Shown here: one piece after another, positions 16,700 through 26,667 of the stretch | How the letters are laid out: every line of letters starts with the position of its first letter | Numbering within the stretch: the first letter of the stretch is position 1 | Assembly: GCF_947500325.1 (NCBI RefSeq) | Contig: NZ_CANMRQ010000003.1 | Coordinates: 1 to 64,000, forward strand | DNA: 64,000 nucleotides | Reading direction: 5' to 3' | Source of the DNA: an uncultured Lacinutrix sp. | Lineage (GTDB): Bacteria > Bacteroidota > Bacteroidia > Flavobacteriales > Flavobacteriaceae | Made by a program: the position numbers and the translations under genes | The notes under the pieces: model-generated | Told to the model about the DNA's origin: nothing | Database searches by the model: none | Seen by the model: only the letters and a program-made list of their open reading frames with translations

Positions 16700-17395
16700 C
16701 TATTCTATATCTTCTAAAGTCATTTCTACTAATTGTAATACTTTTTCAAATTGTTCTTCTAAGGTTAAATCAGAATTATCAATTTCGATTGCATCGTCTG
16801 CTTTTCTTAAAGGGGAATCTTCTCTATGAGAATCTATATAGTCACGTTCTTGAACATTTCTTAATACATCTTCATAAATTACATTATCTCCTCTATTTAT
16901 TAACTCGTCATAACGTCTTGTCGCTCTTTTCTCTGCTGAAGCAATCATAAATAATTTAAGTTCGGCATAAGGGAATACAACTGTACCAATATCTCTACCG
17001 TCCATTACAACTCCTTTATCTTTACCCATTTGCTGTTGTTCTTTTACCAGTTGGTAACGCACTTCAGGTATTGCCGCCACTTTACTTACATAACTAGACA
17101 CTTCCAGTGTTCTAATTTCCTTTTCTATATTTTCACCATTTAAATATACTTCTGCAAAGCCTAATGCTTTATTAAATTTAAAAGTAATATTTATCTCTCT
17201 TAATCTTTCTACTAAGGCATTAACATCAAAATTTTCTTTAGTAATAAAACCATTACGCATTGTAAATAATGTTACTGCACGATACATCGCACCAGTATCT
17301 ACATATATGTAACCTAAATGTTTTGCTATTTGTTTAGCAACAGTACTCTTGCCTGTTGATGAAAAACCGTCTATGGCTATGGTTATGTTTTGCAT
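16700..17395 (-). CDS. cmk: Cytidylate kinase
   Basis: A 231-residue P-loop kinase that phosphorylates CMP and dCMP. It has the Walker A GFSSTGKST (10-18), YVDTGAMYRA, the CMP-binding DGRDIGTVVFP, and RRYDEL and DSHREDSPL of the lid region. In Bacteroidetes cmk often neighbours porQ and lon, as loosely here, with two other genes between. Preceded by the terminator of the repeat-protein gene, so separately transcribed. Confidence 0.96.
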   Translation of the reverse strand: MQNITIAIDGFSSTGKSTVAKQIAKHLGYIYVDTGAMYRAVTLFTMRNGFITKENFDVNALVERLREINITFKFNKALGFAEVYLNGENIEKEIRTLEVSSYVSKVAAIPEVRYQLVKEQQQMGKDKGVVMDGRDIGTVVFPYAELKLFMIASAEKRATRRYDELINRGDNVIYEDVLRNVQERDYIDSHREDSPLRKADDAIEIDNSDLTLEEQFEKVLQLVEMTLEDIE

Positions 17396-17478
17396 AGTAT
17401 AAATTATAATGCGAAAATAATATAATTAATCTATTATGGGTTTTAATAATTAATGCTATGAATAAAATTTATTAGCAA

Positions 17479-17509
17479 AAAAAAGTGAAACATAAAGTTT
17501 CACTTTTTA
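17479..17509 (-). terminator. Terminator of the four-repeat secreted protein gene
   Basis: Arms AAAAGTGAAAC (17481-17491) and GTTTCACTTTT (17497-17507), loop ATAAA, T run on the minus strand. Confidence 0.85.
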
Positions 17510-17531
17510 ATTTGTTTAAGAAATAAATTAA

Positions 17532-18677
17532 TTATTTACAACTATTAGAGATTTCGACTTTAGCTATATAATAGCTTTTACTAAAGGTTTTTATACATTC
17601 ATCGGTTTTACTGTTATACCATAATTTATATGTTACATTACCCTCTTGAAATGTTTTCGTATTTCCAAAGCCATTTTGCGCTAAACTTGTATATGCAGCT
17701 TTAGATTTCATGCCTTTATACTGCTTATTATATTTATTATCTGTACTACTATTATTGCTTTTACATTTAGTTGACTTTTCTATTTTAATTATATAATAAT
17801 TTCGGCTATATGTTTTAACACATTCTCCAGTTTTACTATTATACCAAAGTTTATAAGTTACATTACCTTCTTGAAAAGTTTTACTATTACCAAAATCATT
17901 TTGCGCTAAAGTTGTATAAGCAGCCTTAGACTTCATACCTTTTAATTTATTAATTGTAAACTTAGTATCACTACTACTAGTATTAGTGTTTACTGTTGTA
18001 GTATTTGTATTGTTTGAGGTATTAGCAGTATTAGTATTTACCGTTGTACTGGTATTATTAGTTGTATTAATAGTAGTATTTGTATTACTAGTAGTATTAG
18101 TATTTACTGTTGTATTATTAGTACTAGAAGTATTAATAATAGCTGTATTTTTTCCTTTACAGTTATTAGAATTCTCAACCTTTACTATATAGTAATTTCT
18201 ACTAAACGTTTTTACACATTGCTCTGTTTTACTATTATACCATAATTTATACGTAACATCACCTTCTTGGAATGTTTTACTATTACCAAAGTTATTTTGT
18301 TCTAAAGTAGTATATGCAGCTTTAGACTTCATTCTTTTTAGTTTATTTATATCAAAAGCATTATTACTGTTATTACTACTAGCATTACCTTTACAACTAC
18401 TAGAATTTTCAACTCTTGCTATATAATAGTTTTTACTAAAAGTTTTTATACATTGTCCAGTCTTACTGTTATACCACAATTTATATGTTACATCATCTTC
18501 TTGAAATGTCTTTGTGTTTCCAAATTCTTTTTGATCTAAAGTGATATACGCCGCTTTAGATTTCATTCCCTTTAATTTATTAACATCATATTGTGCTGTA
18601 TTAGTTTGCGACTGTACTGAATATGTTATCGCTAGTACAATGGTTAAAAAGACAGTCTTTATTTTTAGATTTTTCAT
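17532..18677 (-). CDS. Secreted protein of four ~63-residue repeats with Asn/Thr-rich linkers
   Basis: This 381-residue protein has a signal peptide (1-23). Four copies of one module sit at about 33-95, 111-173, 243-305 and 319-380, each with GMKSKAAYTTL, F.(N/D)xKTFQE, TYKLWYNSKT and two Cys always 19 residues apart (76/95, 154/173, 286/305, 361/380), so probably one disulfide per module. The linker between modules 2 and 3 (about 178-237) is nearly all Asn, Thr and Ser. The YxLWYN...C pattern recalls WWN...C modules of secreted proteins in other phyla, whose function is not known to me. No enzymatic motif is visible, and a binding or envelope role is a guess. Confidence 0.82.
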   Translation of the reverse strand: MKNLKIKTVFLTIVLAITYSVQSQTNTAQYDVNKLKGMKSKAAYITLDQKEFGNTKTFQEDDVTYKLWYNSKTGQCIKTFSKNYYIARVENSSSCKGNASSNNSNNAFDINKLKRMKSKAAYTTLEQNNFGNSKTFQEGDVTYKLWYNSKTEQCVKTFSRNYYIVKVENSNNCKGKNTAIINTSSTNNTTVNTNTTSNTNTTINTTNNTSTTVNTNTANTSNNTNTTTVNTNTSSSDTKFTINKLKGMKSKAAYTTLAQNDFGNSKTFQEGNVTYKLWYNSKTGECVKTYSRNYYIIKIEKSTKCKSNNSSTDNKYNKQYKGMKSKAAYTSLAQNGFGNTKTFQEGNVTYKLWYNSKTDECIKTFSKSYYIAKVEISNSCK

Positions 18678-19168
18678 GCTATTATAATATATATTTTATA
18701 CAAAAATACTTATATTTTTTTTAAACAAACATTACAAGTTACTTAGCTCAAAACTTCTCAACCCTTTTTTTAATTTCATTAGGCATAATACCTTGAATTT
18801 TCCACCATTGAAACTGATCTATCATTCTAATATCTGGTGTTCCTTTAGGTTCTATATATAATTCTATTCTCATTTTCACTCATTGATTCTATTTAGCAGA
18901 GAAATATTATTTTTTTCTTTAAAAGCTAACATAATCTATAACATATTTAGATTCAAAAAAATGAAGATAATAGTTTTGAAATCGATATAATTTGACCTGC
19001 ATTATTTATAAGAATTTAGTCTTTTAATTTTTTAAGATAGTTCCTTTTACCGTTATTATTCGACCATTCTCAATAATTCCATAAGTGTTGCTTATTTCTA
19101 TAAGCATTGAGTCTAAATTTTATACAGGAATAACACATTATAGTTTTACTCTTATTTAAGCTTTATTA
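18678..19168. other. Gene-poor stretch with two fragment-like small ORFs
   Basis: These 491 bp hold the repeat-protein promoter region, the 41-codon ORF at 18748-18873, and a 27-codon minus-strand ORF at 19024-19107 (MLIEISNTYGIIENGRIITV...). The second reads like protein but has a stop just upstream of its ATG. The pair may be remnants of a decayed gene. No RNA gene seen. Confidence 0.4.
18748..18873 (-). CDS. Small hypothetical protein (41 aa)
   Basis: The ORF begins MRIELYIEPKGTPDIRMIDQ and ends EIKKRVEKF, with a central FQWWKIQGIMPNEI. Its composition is protein-like, unlike random AT-rich frames, and a GTG two codons upstream is an alternative start after an in-frame stop. It has no signal peptide or recognised family. 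It may be a genuine small protein or the surviving piece of a larger gene. Confidence 0.4.
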   Translation of the reverse strand: MRIELYIEPKGTPDIRMIDQFQWWKIQGIMPNEIKKRVEKF

Positions 19169-19888
19169 TTATTTAACCTCTAATTGCATAATTAGGTCAG
19201 TATTATATCGTTCAATTTCACTTAAATCATCTAATAGAATTTTACCCTTCTTTTCTAATATATTGTACCAGTCTTGTTTTTTAAAATAGCGATCCATTTG
19301 TTTTCCTTTATAAAAAACATGCCCTCTTCTTGCGAAAATTTCATTTCGCATAATTTTTAAATCTATTTTAGAAAATGCCTTAATATCATTCATCGTTAAT
19401 TTTACAAAACTTGCTTCAGGAAATCTTCCAGAAAATGATAGATTAGACTGGTAATTAAATTGAGTGTTATTATCGGTTTTAGAAATTAAACCAACATCTC
19501 CTTTTTCTAACATTTTATTTTTATTTTTTACAAAACGATATAGCTTGTAAAAAGTTTTATTAATCTGAATACTATCTACAAAATATCTTATACGTTCCCT
19601 AAATACTTTATTTACTCTTTTATCATTTTCCCAATCACTATAAGTACTTCTAGCATACAACTTACCATTACTACATAAAACCTCTAAATTAGGCACATCT
19701 TCTGACTCACCTAAATGATAATACCCTTGAAATTGTATCATTTTTGGTAAGTTTATTTTTTGTATAAAAGCAGAATCTATTTCGTAACTACTCTTGCCTA
19801 TGTATGCTTTGATTGCTTGATTATTTGATTGAGAAAAAGAAGTAATGTAAAATGGTAATGTAAATATTAATAAGTATTTAAATTTCAT
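19169..19888 (-). CDS. Secreted YARHG domain protein
   Basis: A 239-residue protein with a signal peptide (to about residue 20). Its C-terminal YARHG domain is recognisable from LKIMRNEIFARRGHVFY, QMDRYFKKQDWY and the helix before the end. YARHG is an extracellular domain of unknown function. The middle contains a GYYHLGESEDVP segment resembling other Bacteroidetes envelope proteins. It is a single gene, separated from porQ by 134 bp. Confidence 0.8.
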   Translation of the reverse strand: MKFKYLLIFTLPFYITSFSQSNNQAIKAYIGKSSYEIDSAFIQKINLPKMIQFQGYYHLGESEDVPNLEVLCSNGKLYARSTYSDWENDKRVNKVFRERIRYFVDSIQINKTFYKLYRFVKNKNKMLEKGDVGLISKTDNNTQFNYQSNLSFSGRFPEASFVKLTMNDIKAFSKIDLKIMRNEIFARRGHVFYKGKQMDRYFKKQDWYNILEKKGKILLDDLSEIERYNTDLIMQLEVK

Positions 19889-20022
19889 CTTTGCTTATTG
19901 TTTGATTGACAATTTTCAAGCTTGAAATTAGTAATTATTTTTGATACTATACACTAAATTAATTAAAGAATTTTCAATATCAATAATTTTAGATTAATGT
20001 TATAAAAAACAAGCTATAATTC

Positions 20023-21042
20023 TTATCTCAAATCAATCTGCAAACCAAAGAAATTTGAATTAGCCGCTGTAGTATATTTAGCATGTGTATAACTAAAACG
20101 CAATTTGTTAAGCTTAATAGAAAAGCCTGCGGAAATTCCAGAAAAATTACGTTGATCTACAATACGTAATTCTTCACCACGTCTAAAACTGTACCCCAAT
20201 CTAATATTAAATCCTTTATTTGGAAATAATTCAGCTCCTACAATAGTATGACGAATTAATTGCGATAAAAAACCAACTTTTTCTTGAGTTTGGTTGCCTT
20301 CTAAATCTGTAGTAGCTCTAGCTGGATTTTCTATACCTATTGGCCATTGTTGCAAATTCTCGAACGTTAAATGCCAACGTAATGGTACGTTTTCTAATGT
20401 TTGTGATAAGCCTACATCTATTTCAAGTGGTAAAGACTCTCTTCTTCCTGCATAAGTTGTTATTTGTGTCCCGAGATTTCTTACTACTAAAGTACCTTGA
20501 AACTCCAAACGTTCATCTATATATAACAAACCTAAATCTGCAGCTACACCAAATGAGCTATATTGTTCTAAAGTAGAAGTTATTAATTTTACATTAGCAC
20601 CTGCATAAAAGTCACTATACCCTATTTGCTTAGCATAACCTACAGATAAAGCTGCTTCAGATCCAGAAAATGTTCCAGTTTCTAATCCACTTTCATCATA
20701 ACCAATAAAATCACCATAATTAACGTAAGTCATCCCTGCGTGAATAGTTTGTGTGCGTCTATCCCATGTATAAGCATATGCAGCAGTACCATAAGAAATA
20801 CCTCCTAAATAACTAGTGTAATTTAATGCAAATTGATTATCCATTTCTACATTAATTGTAGATGGATTATACAATGCTTGAGTAACATCATAATCAACAT
20901 TAGTTAATACTTTTCCTCCTAAAGCTGCTTGTCTAGGTGAGTTTACTAAATTTAAAAATTGGTATGTAGATTGTCCTCCTAATTGCGCAAAGCAAAAAGA
21001 ACTAAATAATAGATAGCAAAAAGGGACAATTTTTTTAAGCAT
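20023..21042 (-). CDS. porQ: Type IX secretion system protein PorQ
   Basis: A 339-residue outer-membrane beta-barrel of the PorV/PorQ family. The signal peptide ends CFAQ, followed by the family opening GGQSTYQFLNLVNSPRQAALGG (residues ~22-43), VTQALYNPS, and a C-terminal strand ending FFGLQIDLR. PorQ belongs to the T9SS attachment complex that handles cargo carrying the CTD. Together with the PorP/SprF and PorE-like genes at the left end, it shows that the organism has a working T9SS. Confidence 0.93.
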   Translation of the reverse strand: MLKKIVPFCYLLFSSFCFAQLGGQSTYQFLNLVNSPRQAALGGKVLTNVDYDVTQALYNPSTINVEMDNQFALNYTSYLGGISYGTAAYAYTWDRRTQTIHAGMTYVNYGDFIGYDESGLETGTFSGSEAALSVGYAKQIGYSDFYAGANVKLITSTLEQYSSFGVAADLGLLYIDERLEFQGTLVVRNLGTQITTYAGRRESLPLEIDVGLSQTLENVPLRWHLTFENLQQWPIGIENPARATTDLEGNQTQEKVGFLSQLIRHTIVGAELFPNKGFNIRLGYSFRRGEELRIVDQRNFSGISAGFSIKLNKLRFSYTHAKYTTAANSNFFGLQIDLR

Positions 21043-21121
21043 AAAGCTGCAAAAGTAACTAAATCTATTTTAGAACGCCTAGATGTCTGTTTTATTTTTA
21101 ATATGATAGAATTTAAAGCAA

Positions 21122-21628
21122 TTATTTAAGTTTTAACACTTGTCCTATGCTAATTAAATTACTACTAAGACCATTAAGTGTTTTAAGCTGGGTAACTGAG
21201 ATATTATTATGCTTTGAAATACTATATAACGTATCGCCTTTAGCTACTGTATAACTTGCACTAGTAGAGAGTATTCTTGTATTAGAATATCCAATGGTTA
21301 ATTCTTGACCAATTTTTAAAAGATTAGTGGACAAATTATTAACACTTTTAATTTGTGCCATACTAACACCATATTGTTTTGAAATAGCATATAGTGTTTC
21401 TCCCTTTTTAACGACATGTATATCTGTACTTGAATCTCCAAGATTATCTATAACGTTGTTTTCAATAGTTGTTTTTGAAGGTTTTATTTTCTTACCAGTA
21501 AATTTGTATTCGCCAGTAGCCATATTCATTTTTGCTGGTCTATCATCAATGGTGACATCTACCATATTATTTTGAGAAATAACAGTCATTGACAATAGAC
21601 AAAAAACTGTAATTGTAATAGTTTTCAT
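21122..21628 (-). CDS. Secreted protein with two LysM domains
   Basis: A 168-residue protein with a signal peptide (1-18) and two LysM repeats at about 74-117 (HVVKKGETLYAISKQYGVS ... LKIGQELTIGY) and 125-168 (YTVAKGDTLYSISKHNN ... ISIGQVLKLK). It has no catalytic domain, so it is probably a peptidoglycan-binding envelope protein. It shares the N-terminal MATGEYKFTGKK/KTGEYTYLKH feature with its upstream neighbour at 21657, implying they are paralogues in one operon (28-bp gap). Confidence 0.85.
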   Translation of the reverse strand: MKTITITVFCLLSMTVISQNNMVDVTIDDRPAKMNMATGEYKFTGKKIKPSKTTIENNVIDNLGDSSTDIHVVKKGETLYAISKQYGVSMAQIKSVNNLSTNLLKIGQELTIGYSNTRILSTSASYTVAKGDTLYSISKHNNISVTQLKTLNGLSSNLISIGQVLKLK

Positions 21629-21656
21629 GCGTAATATTAGTATAATTTGAAGTGTA

Positions 21657-22814
21657 CTACTTATTTAATTTTGGAAGGACTTTTAATTTTTGGCCAATAT
21701 CTAAGTTATTATTCTTAAGATTATTGAGTTTTTTTAAAGCATTAACAGTCATGTTATGCTTCTTTGCAATACTCCATAAGGAATTTCCTTTTTTTACAGT
21801 ATAGAAAATCTCTTTTTCTTTTTTCTTTTCAGAATCTGAAGTTACAGTTTTTGATGGTTTCTTAGTTTCTTTAACTTGCTTAACAATTCGTGAAGCCTTA
21901 GCAGCAAGAGACTCTTCTTCTATTTCAACTTTATCGAAAATTTCTTCTTTAGAGTCTTCTTTATGTTTTTCAGTTATAATTTTTACTTCTTCAGTAGTTT
22001 TAACATTTTTCTCTTCTTTCTGTTCCTTCTTTAGCTTTTCTTTTTTTTCAGATTTACTATGATCGTGACCATCGTGAGCATCGTGAGCGTTTTTTTCAAC
22101 AGTTTGTTTTGGTTCTGCTTCTAACTCTGCTTCTAATGCTTTCATTTCTGCCTTAAGCCGTTTTAGTTTTTCTTTTTTAGATTCTTTAACAGGCTCTTCG
22201 ATAGTTTGATTTGTTATTTCTTCTACTTTATTATCACCTAGCCCCAAAACAGGGTTTTTAATATCATTTTCTACTTTATATGTTGCTTTTATGGGTTGAG
22301 CTCTGGTTTTTTCTGTTTTGATTAATTTCTTTTCAATCACTTCCATTGGTGGCGGTGGCGCCAAAGCCCCAGGAGATTCTCCCGGACGTAGACGCGCAAT
22401 AATACGCTCTTCACCAGAAGTCCCTTTTACAGGACTACTTGATTTAACTAATGTTTTCTTAACAATTTTAACCTTAGCTCCAACTTTTAAATTTGAACTT
22501 GATAATTTATTATACCTTTTTATTTCTTCAATTGTAACATTGTTTTTTTTAGCTATAGAAGATAACGTTTCTCCTTTTTTAATAATGTGAGTAGAAATAT
22601 CTGTATATACAACACCACTTGAGGTTGTCTTTAGCTGCGTTTCATCTGTCTCGCTATGTTTTAGATATGTATATTCACCTGTTTTAGTAGACATATAAGC
22701 TTCTCTTCCTTCTACTTCAATAGGAATAAACTCTTCTTCCAAGATTGCTGCGTCATCTTGTGCAAATACAGCAAAGGATAATAAACTAAATAGACTAAAG
22801 ACTAACGTTTTCAT
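21657..22814 (-). CDS. Secreted protein with N- and C-terminal LysM domains and a charged linker
   Basis: A 385-residue protein with a signal peptide (1-18). The first LysM is at about 73-115 (HIIKKGETLSSIAKKNNVT). A ~200-residue Lys/Glu-rich, probably helical linker includes a His/Asp patch (HDAHDGHDH), which could bind metal. The second LysM is at about 337-381 (YTVKKGNSLWSIAKKHNMT). It likely bridges or spaces peptidoglycan strands. It starts 2 bp after lon ends, so it is co-transcribed with lon, which is unusual for an envelope protein. Confidence 0.83.
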   Translation of the reverse strand: MKTLVFSLFSLLSFAVFAQDDAAILEEEFIPIEVEGREAYMSTKTGEYTYLKHSETDETQLKTTSSGVVYTDISTHIIKKGETLSSIAKKNNVTIEEIKRYNKLSSSNLKVGAKVKIVKKTLVKSSSPVKGTSGEERIIARLRPGESPGALAPPPPMEVIEKKLIKTEKTRAQPIKATYKVENDIKNPVLGLGDNKVEEITNQTIEEPVKESKKEKLKRLKAEMKALEAELEAEPKQTVEKNAHDAHDGHDHSKSEKKEKLKKEQKEEKNVKTTEEVKIITEKHKEDSKEEIFDKVEIEEESLAAKASRIVKQVKETKKPSKTVTSDSEKKKEKEIFYTVKKGNSLWSIAKKHNMTVNALKKLNNLKNNNLDIGQKLKVLPKLNK

Positions 22815-22816
22815 TA

Positions 22817-25264
22817 TTATAATTTTTTAGCGTTTTTAACTTTTTGATTTGTTAGGGCTAATTTTAATACATCTTTCATATCGCTAACATAATGAAAAGT
22901 TAAACCTTTTAAATAATCTTGTTTAATCTCTTCAATATCTCGACGGTTATCTTCGCAAAGTAATATTTCTTTTATTTTTGCTCGTTTTGCAGCAAGAATT
23001 TTTTCTTTAATTCCGCCAACAGGTAAAACTTTCCCACGAAGTGTAATCTCGCCAGTCATTGCTAGACTCTTTTTAACTTTCTTTTGCGTAAATAAAGATA
23101 CTAAAGACGTTAACATTGTTACACCAGCACTTGGCCCATCTTTAGGCGTTGCTCCTTCTGGAACATGTATATGTACATTATACTTATCGAAAATATCAGG
23201 ATTAATTTCAAATTCATCTGCATTCGCTTTAATAAACTCCATAGCAATAGTAGCAGATTCTTTCATGACTTTACCTAAATTACCAGTAATAGTCATTGTT
23301 CCTTTTCCTTTAGATAAAATAGATTCAATAAATAAAATATCGCCTCCTACTCTAGTCCATGCTAATCCAGTTACAACACCCGCAACATTATTATTCTCAT
23401 ATTTATCACGTTCTAATTTTGGTCCTCCTAAAACATCAACAATAGTTTCATTTGTAACTTTAAGATCGTACGTTTCTTCCATAGCAATGTTCATTGCGCC
23501 ATAACGTACCATTTTAGCAATTTGCTTTTCTAAACCACGCACACCAGATTCTCTAGTATATCCTTCTACTATCTTTTCTAATTGCGGTTTGCCAATTTTT
23601 AAATGCGAATCATCTAAACCATGCTCTTTCAATTGCTTAGGCAATAAGTGACGTTTTGCTATTTCAACTTTTTCTTCAATAGTATACCCAGTAACATTAA
23701 TGATTTCCATTCTATCGCGTAAAGCTGGTTGAATATTACCTAGACTATTAGAAGTAGCAATAAACATAACTTTAGAAAGGTCGTAACCCATTTCAAGAAA
23801 ATTATCATGAAATTCACTATTCTGTTCAGGATCTAAGACTTCAAGTAAAGCAGATGATGGATCTCCTTGATTAGAGTTCGTTAATTTGTCTATCTCATCT
23901 AAAACAAATACTGGATTTGATGTCCCTGCCTTTTTTAAAGACTGGATAATACGTCCAGGCATAGCACCTATATAAGTTTTTCTATGTCCCCGAATTTCTG
24001 CTTCATCACGTAATCCACCTAAAGACATACGAACATACTCTCTACCTAAAGCTTCTGCTATCGATTTTCCTAATGATGTTTTACCTACTCCTGGTGGTCC
24101 ATAAAGACATAAAATTGGAGATTTCATATCATTACGTAGCTTTAAAACTGCTAAATGTTCTATAATTCGTTTTTTAACATCATCTAATCCATAATGATCT
24201 CTATCAAGGATTTTCTTAGCTCTTTTTAAATCGAATTTATCTTCACTAAACTCATTCCAAGGTAAGTCTAGAAACAAATCTAAATAGTTACGTTGTATAG
24301 AATACTCTGCAACTTGAGGATTCATGCGCTGCATTTTTGATAGTTCTTTATCAAAATGTTTTGCAACTTTCTCGTTCCATTTCTTAGCTTTAGCACGAAG
24401 TTTCATTTCTTCCAGCTCTTCTGCATTACCACCACCTAATTCTTCTTGAATGGTTTTCATTTGCTGGTTTAAAAAATACTCTCGTTGTTGTTGATTCATA
24501 TCCGTTTGTACCTTAGACTGGATATCGTTTTTCAACTCAAGTTTTTGAAGTTCTATATTCATAAACTTCAATGTTTCTAATGCTCTTTCTTTTAAATCAT
24601 GCTTTTCTAAAAGTGATTGTTTATCTTTTACAGGTAAATTCATGTTTGAAGACACGAAATTGATTAAAAAAGAATCACTTTCTATATTTTGAATTGCAAA
24701 AGACGCTTCGCTAGGAATATTTGGAGAGTCTTTAATTATTTGCAGTGCTAAGTCTTTTATAGAATCTATAATTGCTTGAAACTCCTTATTCTTTTTTGCA
24801 GGTTTAGCTTCTGAAACTTCACGTACAGTAGCATTAATGTATGGTTCTTCCGTTATAACTTCAGCTAAACCAAAACGTTTTTTACCTTGAATTATAACAG
24901 TAGTATTACCATCTGGCATTTTAAGCACCTTAAGTATACGTGCTACTGTACCTATTTCATGTAAATCTCCAGCTTTAGGATCTTCTACAGCTTCATCTTT
25001 TTGAGATACTACTCCAATTACCTTATTACCTTTATTCGCATCATTAATAAGCTTTATAGACTTATCTCTTCCTGCTGTAATTGGAATTACAACACCAGGA
25101 AATAACACTGTATTTCTTAAAGACAATATAGGCAATGTCTTAGGTAACTCTTCATTATTTATTTTTTCTTCATCTTCGGGTGTCATTAACGGAATTAACT
25201 CTGAATTTTCATCAAAGTCTTGTAATGACAAACTGTCTAAACTAATAAAATTAGATTTTTTCAT
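22817..25264 (-). CDS. lon: ATP-dependent endopeptidase La (Lon)
   Basis: An 815-residue cytoplasmic protease. It has a LON substrate-binding N-domain (about 40-240), a coiled middle, an AAA+ module with Walker [10 protein letters not shown] (389-397), and a protease domain with the Ser712 motif [10 protein letters not shown] and Lys753 in GGIKEK, the catalytic dyad. It degrades misfolded and regulatory proteins. First gene of an apparent operon with the two LysM genes. Start ATG at 25264. Confidence 0.97.
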   Translation of the reverse strand: MKKSNFISLDSLSLQDFDENSELIPLMTPEDEEKINNEELPKTLPILSLRNTVLFPGVVIPITAGRDKSIKLINDANKGNKVIGVVSQKDEAVEDPKAGDLHEIGTVARILKVLKMPDGNTTVIIQGKKRFGLAEVITEEPYINATVREVSEAKPAKKNKEFQAIIDSIKDLALQIIKDSPNIPSEASFAIQNIESDSFLINFVSSNMNLPVKDKQSLLEKHDLKERALETLKFMNIELQKLELKNDIQSKVQTDMNQQQREYFLNQQMKTIQEELGGGNAEELEEMKLRAKAKKWNEKVAKHFDKELSKMQRMNPQVAEYSIQRNYLDLFLDLPWNEFSEDKFDLKRAKKILDRDHYGLDDVKKRIIEHLAVLKLRNDMKSPILCLYGPPGVGKTSLGKSIAEALGREYVRMSLGGLRDEAEIRGHRKTYIGAMPGRIIQSLKKAGTSNPVFVLDEIDKLTNSNQGDPSSALLEVLDPEQNSEFHDNFLEMGYDLSKVMFIATSNSLGNIQPALRDRMEIINVTGYTIEEKVEIAKRHLLPKQLKEHGLDDSHLKIGKPQLEKIVEGYTRESGVRGLEKQIAKMVRYGAMNIAMEETYDLKVTNETIVDVLGGPKLERDKYENNNVAGVVTGLAWTRVGGDILFIESILSKGKGTMTITGNLGKVMKESATIAMEFIKANADEFEINPDIFDKYNVHIHVPEGATPKDGPSAGVTMLTSLVSLFTQKKVKKSLAMTGEITLRGKVLPVGGIKEKILAAKRAKIKEILLCEDNRRDIEEIKQDYLKGLTFHYVSDMKDVLKLALTNQKVKNAKKL

Positions 25265-25497
25265 ATTTATATATACGTCATTATGTCATTGATTTCTTAA
25301 TCACATAATGTACCATTTGTAAAATTAAACTGTTTTATTTTTAAAATTTGCTGATTATCAAAACATTATCAACAAATAAACTGTCTTTATTGTTAGTAAA
25401 AAATCAATTAATATGCCATTCTTAATTTTAAGAAGAAGAATTAAAATTAATGATTTAGAAAAAATTTTAGTCAAACTGTAACAAATTAATTTTACTA

Positions 25498-25505
25498 CTA
25501 TCTTT
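25498..25505 (+). promoter_or_regulatory. Putative -7 box for the ECF sigma operon
   Basis: TATCTTTA, a one-base variant of the Bacteroidetes TAnnTTTG box, 22 bp before the TTG start. The same ACTATCTTTA context precedes the LysM gene at 16205. Confidence 0.35.
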
Positions 25506-25527
25506 ATTACAACAAACCATCAAAAAA

Positions 25528-26085
25528 TTGATATTAACCAATCACAATACAGAAGAGCTCATCAAGCTTTGTATCTCAAAAAACCAATCGGCACAATTGG
25601 AAATATATAATAGATACTATAAAGCAATGTATAATACGGCTTATCGTATAGTGAAAGATAGATATGAGGCAGAAGACGTTATGCAAGATGCTTTTTTACA
25701 AGCATTTACAAAATTAGAAACATTAAAGGATATTAAAACGTTTGGAGCTTGGTTAAAACGAATAGTAATTAATAAAAGTATTTATCATTATAATAAGAGT
25801 ACAAAGTTTGATGAAGTCCCTCTTAATGATGTTTTATACAAAGTTGAAGACAATAATGGTATTGAATCAAGTCATGAATACAACAATGCAAAAGCGAAAC
25901 AAGTATTAGAAACAATGTCTCTTTTAAAAGATAATTATAGAGTTGTACTTACACTTCATTTAATTGAAGGTTATGATTATGAAGAAATAAGTGAAATCAT
26001 GGTTATTTCAAACTCAAATTGTCGCACAATGATTTCAAGAGCAAAAGATAGTCTAAGACAAAAAATGCTTGCTCAAGTATGTTAA
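25528..26085 (+). CDS. ECF-type RNA polymerase sigma factor
   Basis: A 185-residue sigma-70 family factor. Region 2 is at about 25-90 (AYRIVKDRYEAEDVMQDAFLQ, then FGAWLKRIVINKS) and region 4 at about 125-180 (LTLHLIEGYDYEEISEIMV, then SRAKDSLRQKM). The likely start is TTG at 25528, as no ATG precedes region 2 suitably. It is followed after 15 bp by a gene for a single-pass membrane protein, the usual place of an anti-sigma factor. Its target genes may include the two envelope proteins downstream (inference). Confidence 0.92.
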   Translation: MILTNHNTEELIKLCISKNQSAQLEIYNRYYKAMYNTAYRIVKDRYEAEDVMQDAFLQAFTKLETLKDIKTFGAWLKRIVINKSIYHYNKSTKFDEVPLNDVLYKVEDNNGIESSHEYNNAKAKQVLETMSLLKDNYRVVLTLHLIEGYDYEEISEIMVISNSNCRTMISRAKDSLRQKMLAQVC

Positions 26086-26100
26086 AAATAATTAAGTGTA

Positions 26101-26667
26101 ATGAAAATGAAAAATGACAACATAAATAATCTATTTGAAAGACTACAAGGTGATTTTGATATTGAATCTCCAAGTCGTTCTCATCAAGAAAATTTTCTTA
26201 AAAAGTTAAAAACCATTGATACAGAAAAACAAATAGTAAGCAACAAGCGTAATTTATGGAAACCTTTTATAGGTATAGCTGCTTCTGTTTTACTTATGTT
26301 AACATTAGTTTTTAATTTTAATAAAGAACCTGAGATTAAAGATTTAGCAAATGTATCGCAAGAAATGGCAGATACTCAAAGTTTTTTTACCTCAGTAATA
26401 ACAGAAGAGTTAGAAAAAATAAAAAATAATCGTACACCAGAAACCGAATTATTAATAAAGGATGCATTAAACCAAGTAGATATACTTGAAAAAGAGTATC
26501 AACAATTAAAATTAGATTTAACAGAAAGTGGTAATGATAAGCGCGTAATTCATGCCATGATTAACAACTTTATGAATAGAGTTGACTTATTGAAATCTGT
26601 TTTAAAAAACATAGAAGAAACTAAAAACTTAAAAGAAAAAAACGATGAAAATATTATTACGATATAA
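26101..26667 (+). CDS. Putative anti-sigma factor, single-pass membrane protein
   Basis: A 188-residue protein with an ~58-residue N-terminal cytoplasmic part, one transmembrane helix (about 59-76, GIAASVLLMLTLVFNF), and a periplasmic coiled-coil-like C-terminus rich in Glu and Leu. There is no zinc-binding HxxxCxxC motif. Position and topology right after an ECF sigma gene support an anti-sigma role, but sequence identity does not prove it. It overlaps the next gene by 23 bp. Confidence 0.65.
   Translation: MKMKNDNINNLFERLQGDFDIESPSRSHQENFLKKLKTIDTEKQIVSNKRNLWKPFIGIAASVLLMLTLVFNFNKEPEIKDLANVSQEMADTQSFFTSVITEELEKIKNNRTPETELLIKDALNQVDILEKEYQQLKLDLTESGNDKRVIHAMINNFMNRVDLLKSVLKNIEETKNLKEKNDENIITI

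Noticed and set aside
17986-18192. Plus-strand ORF rich in Val, Leu and Phe that looks like a membrane protein
   Set aside because: It is the antisense reading of the Asn/Thr-rich linker of the 17532 gene; its composition follows from codon complementarity.
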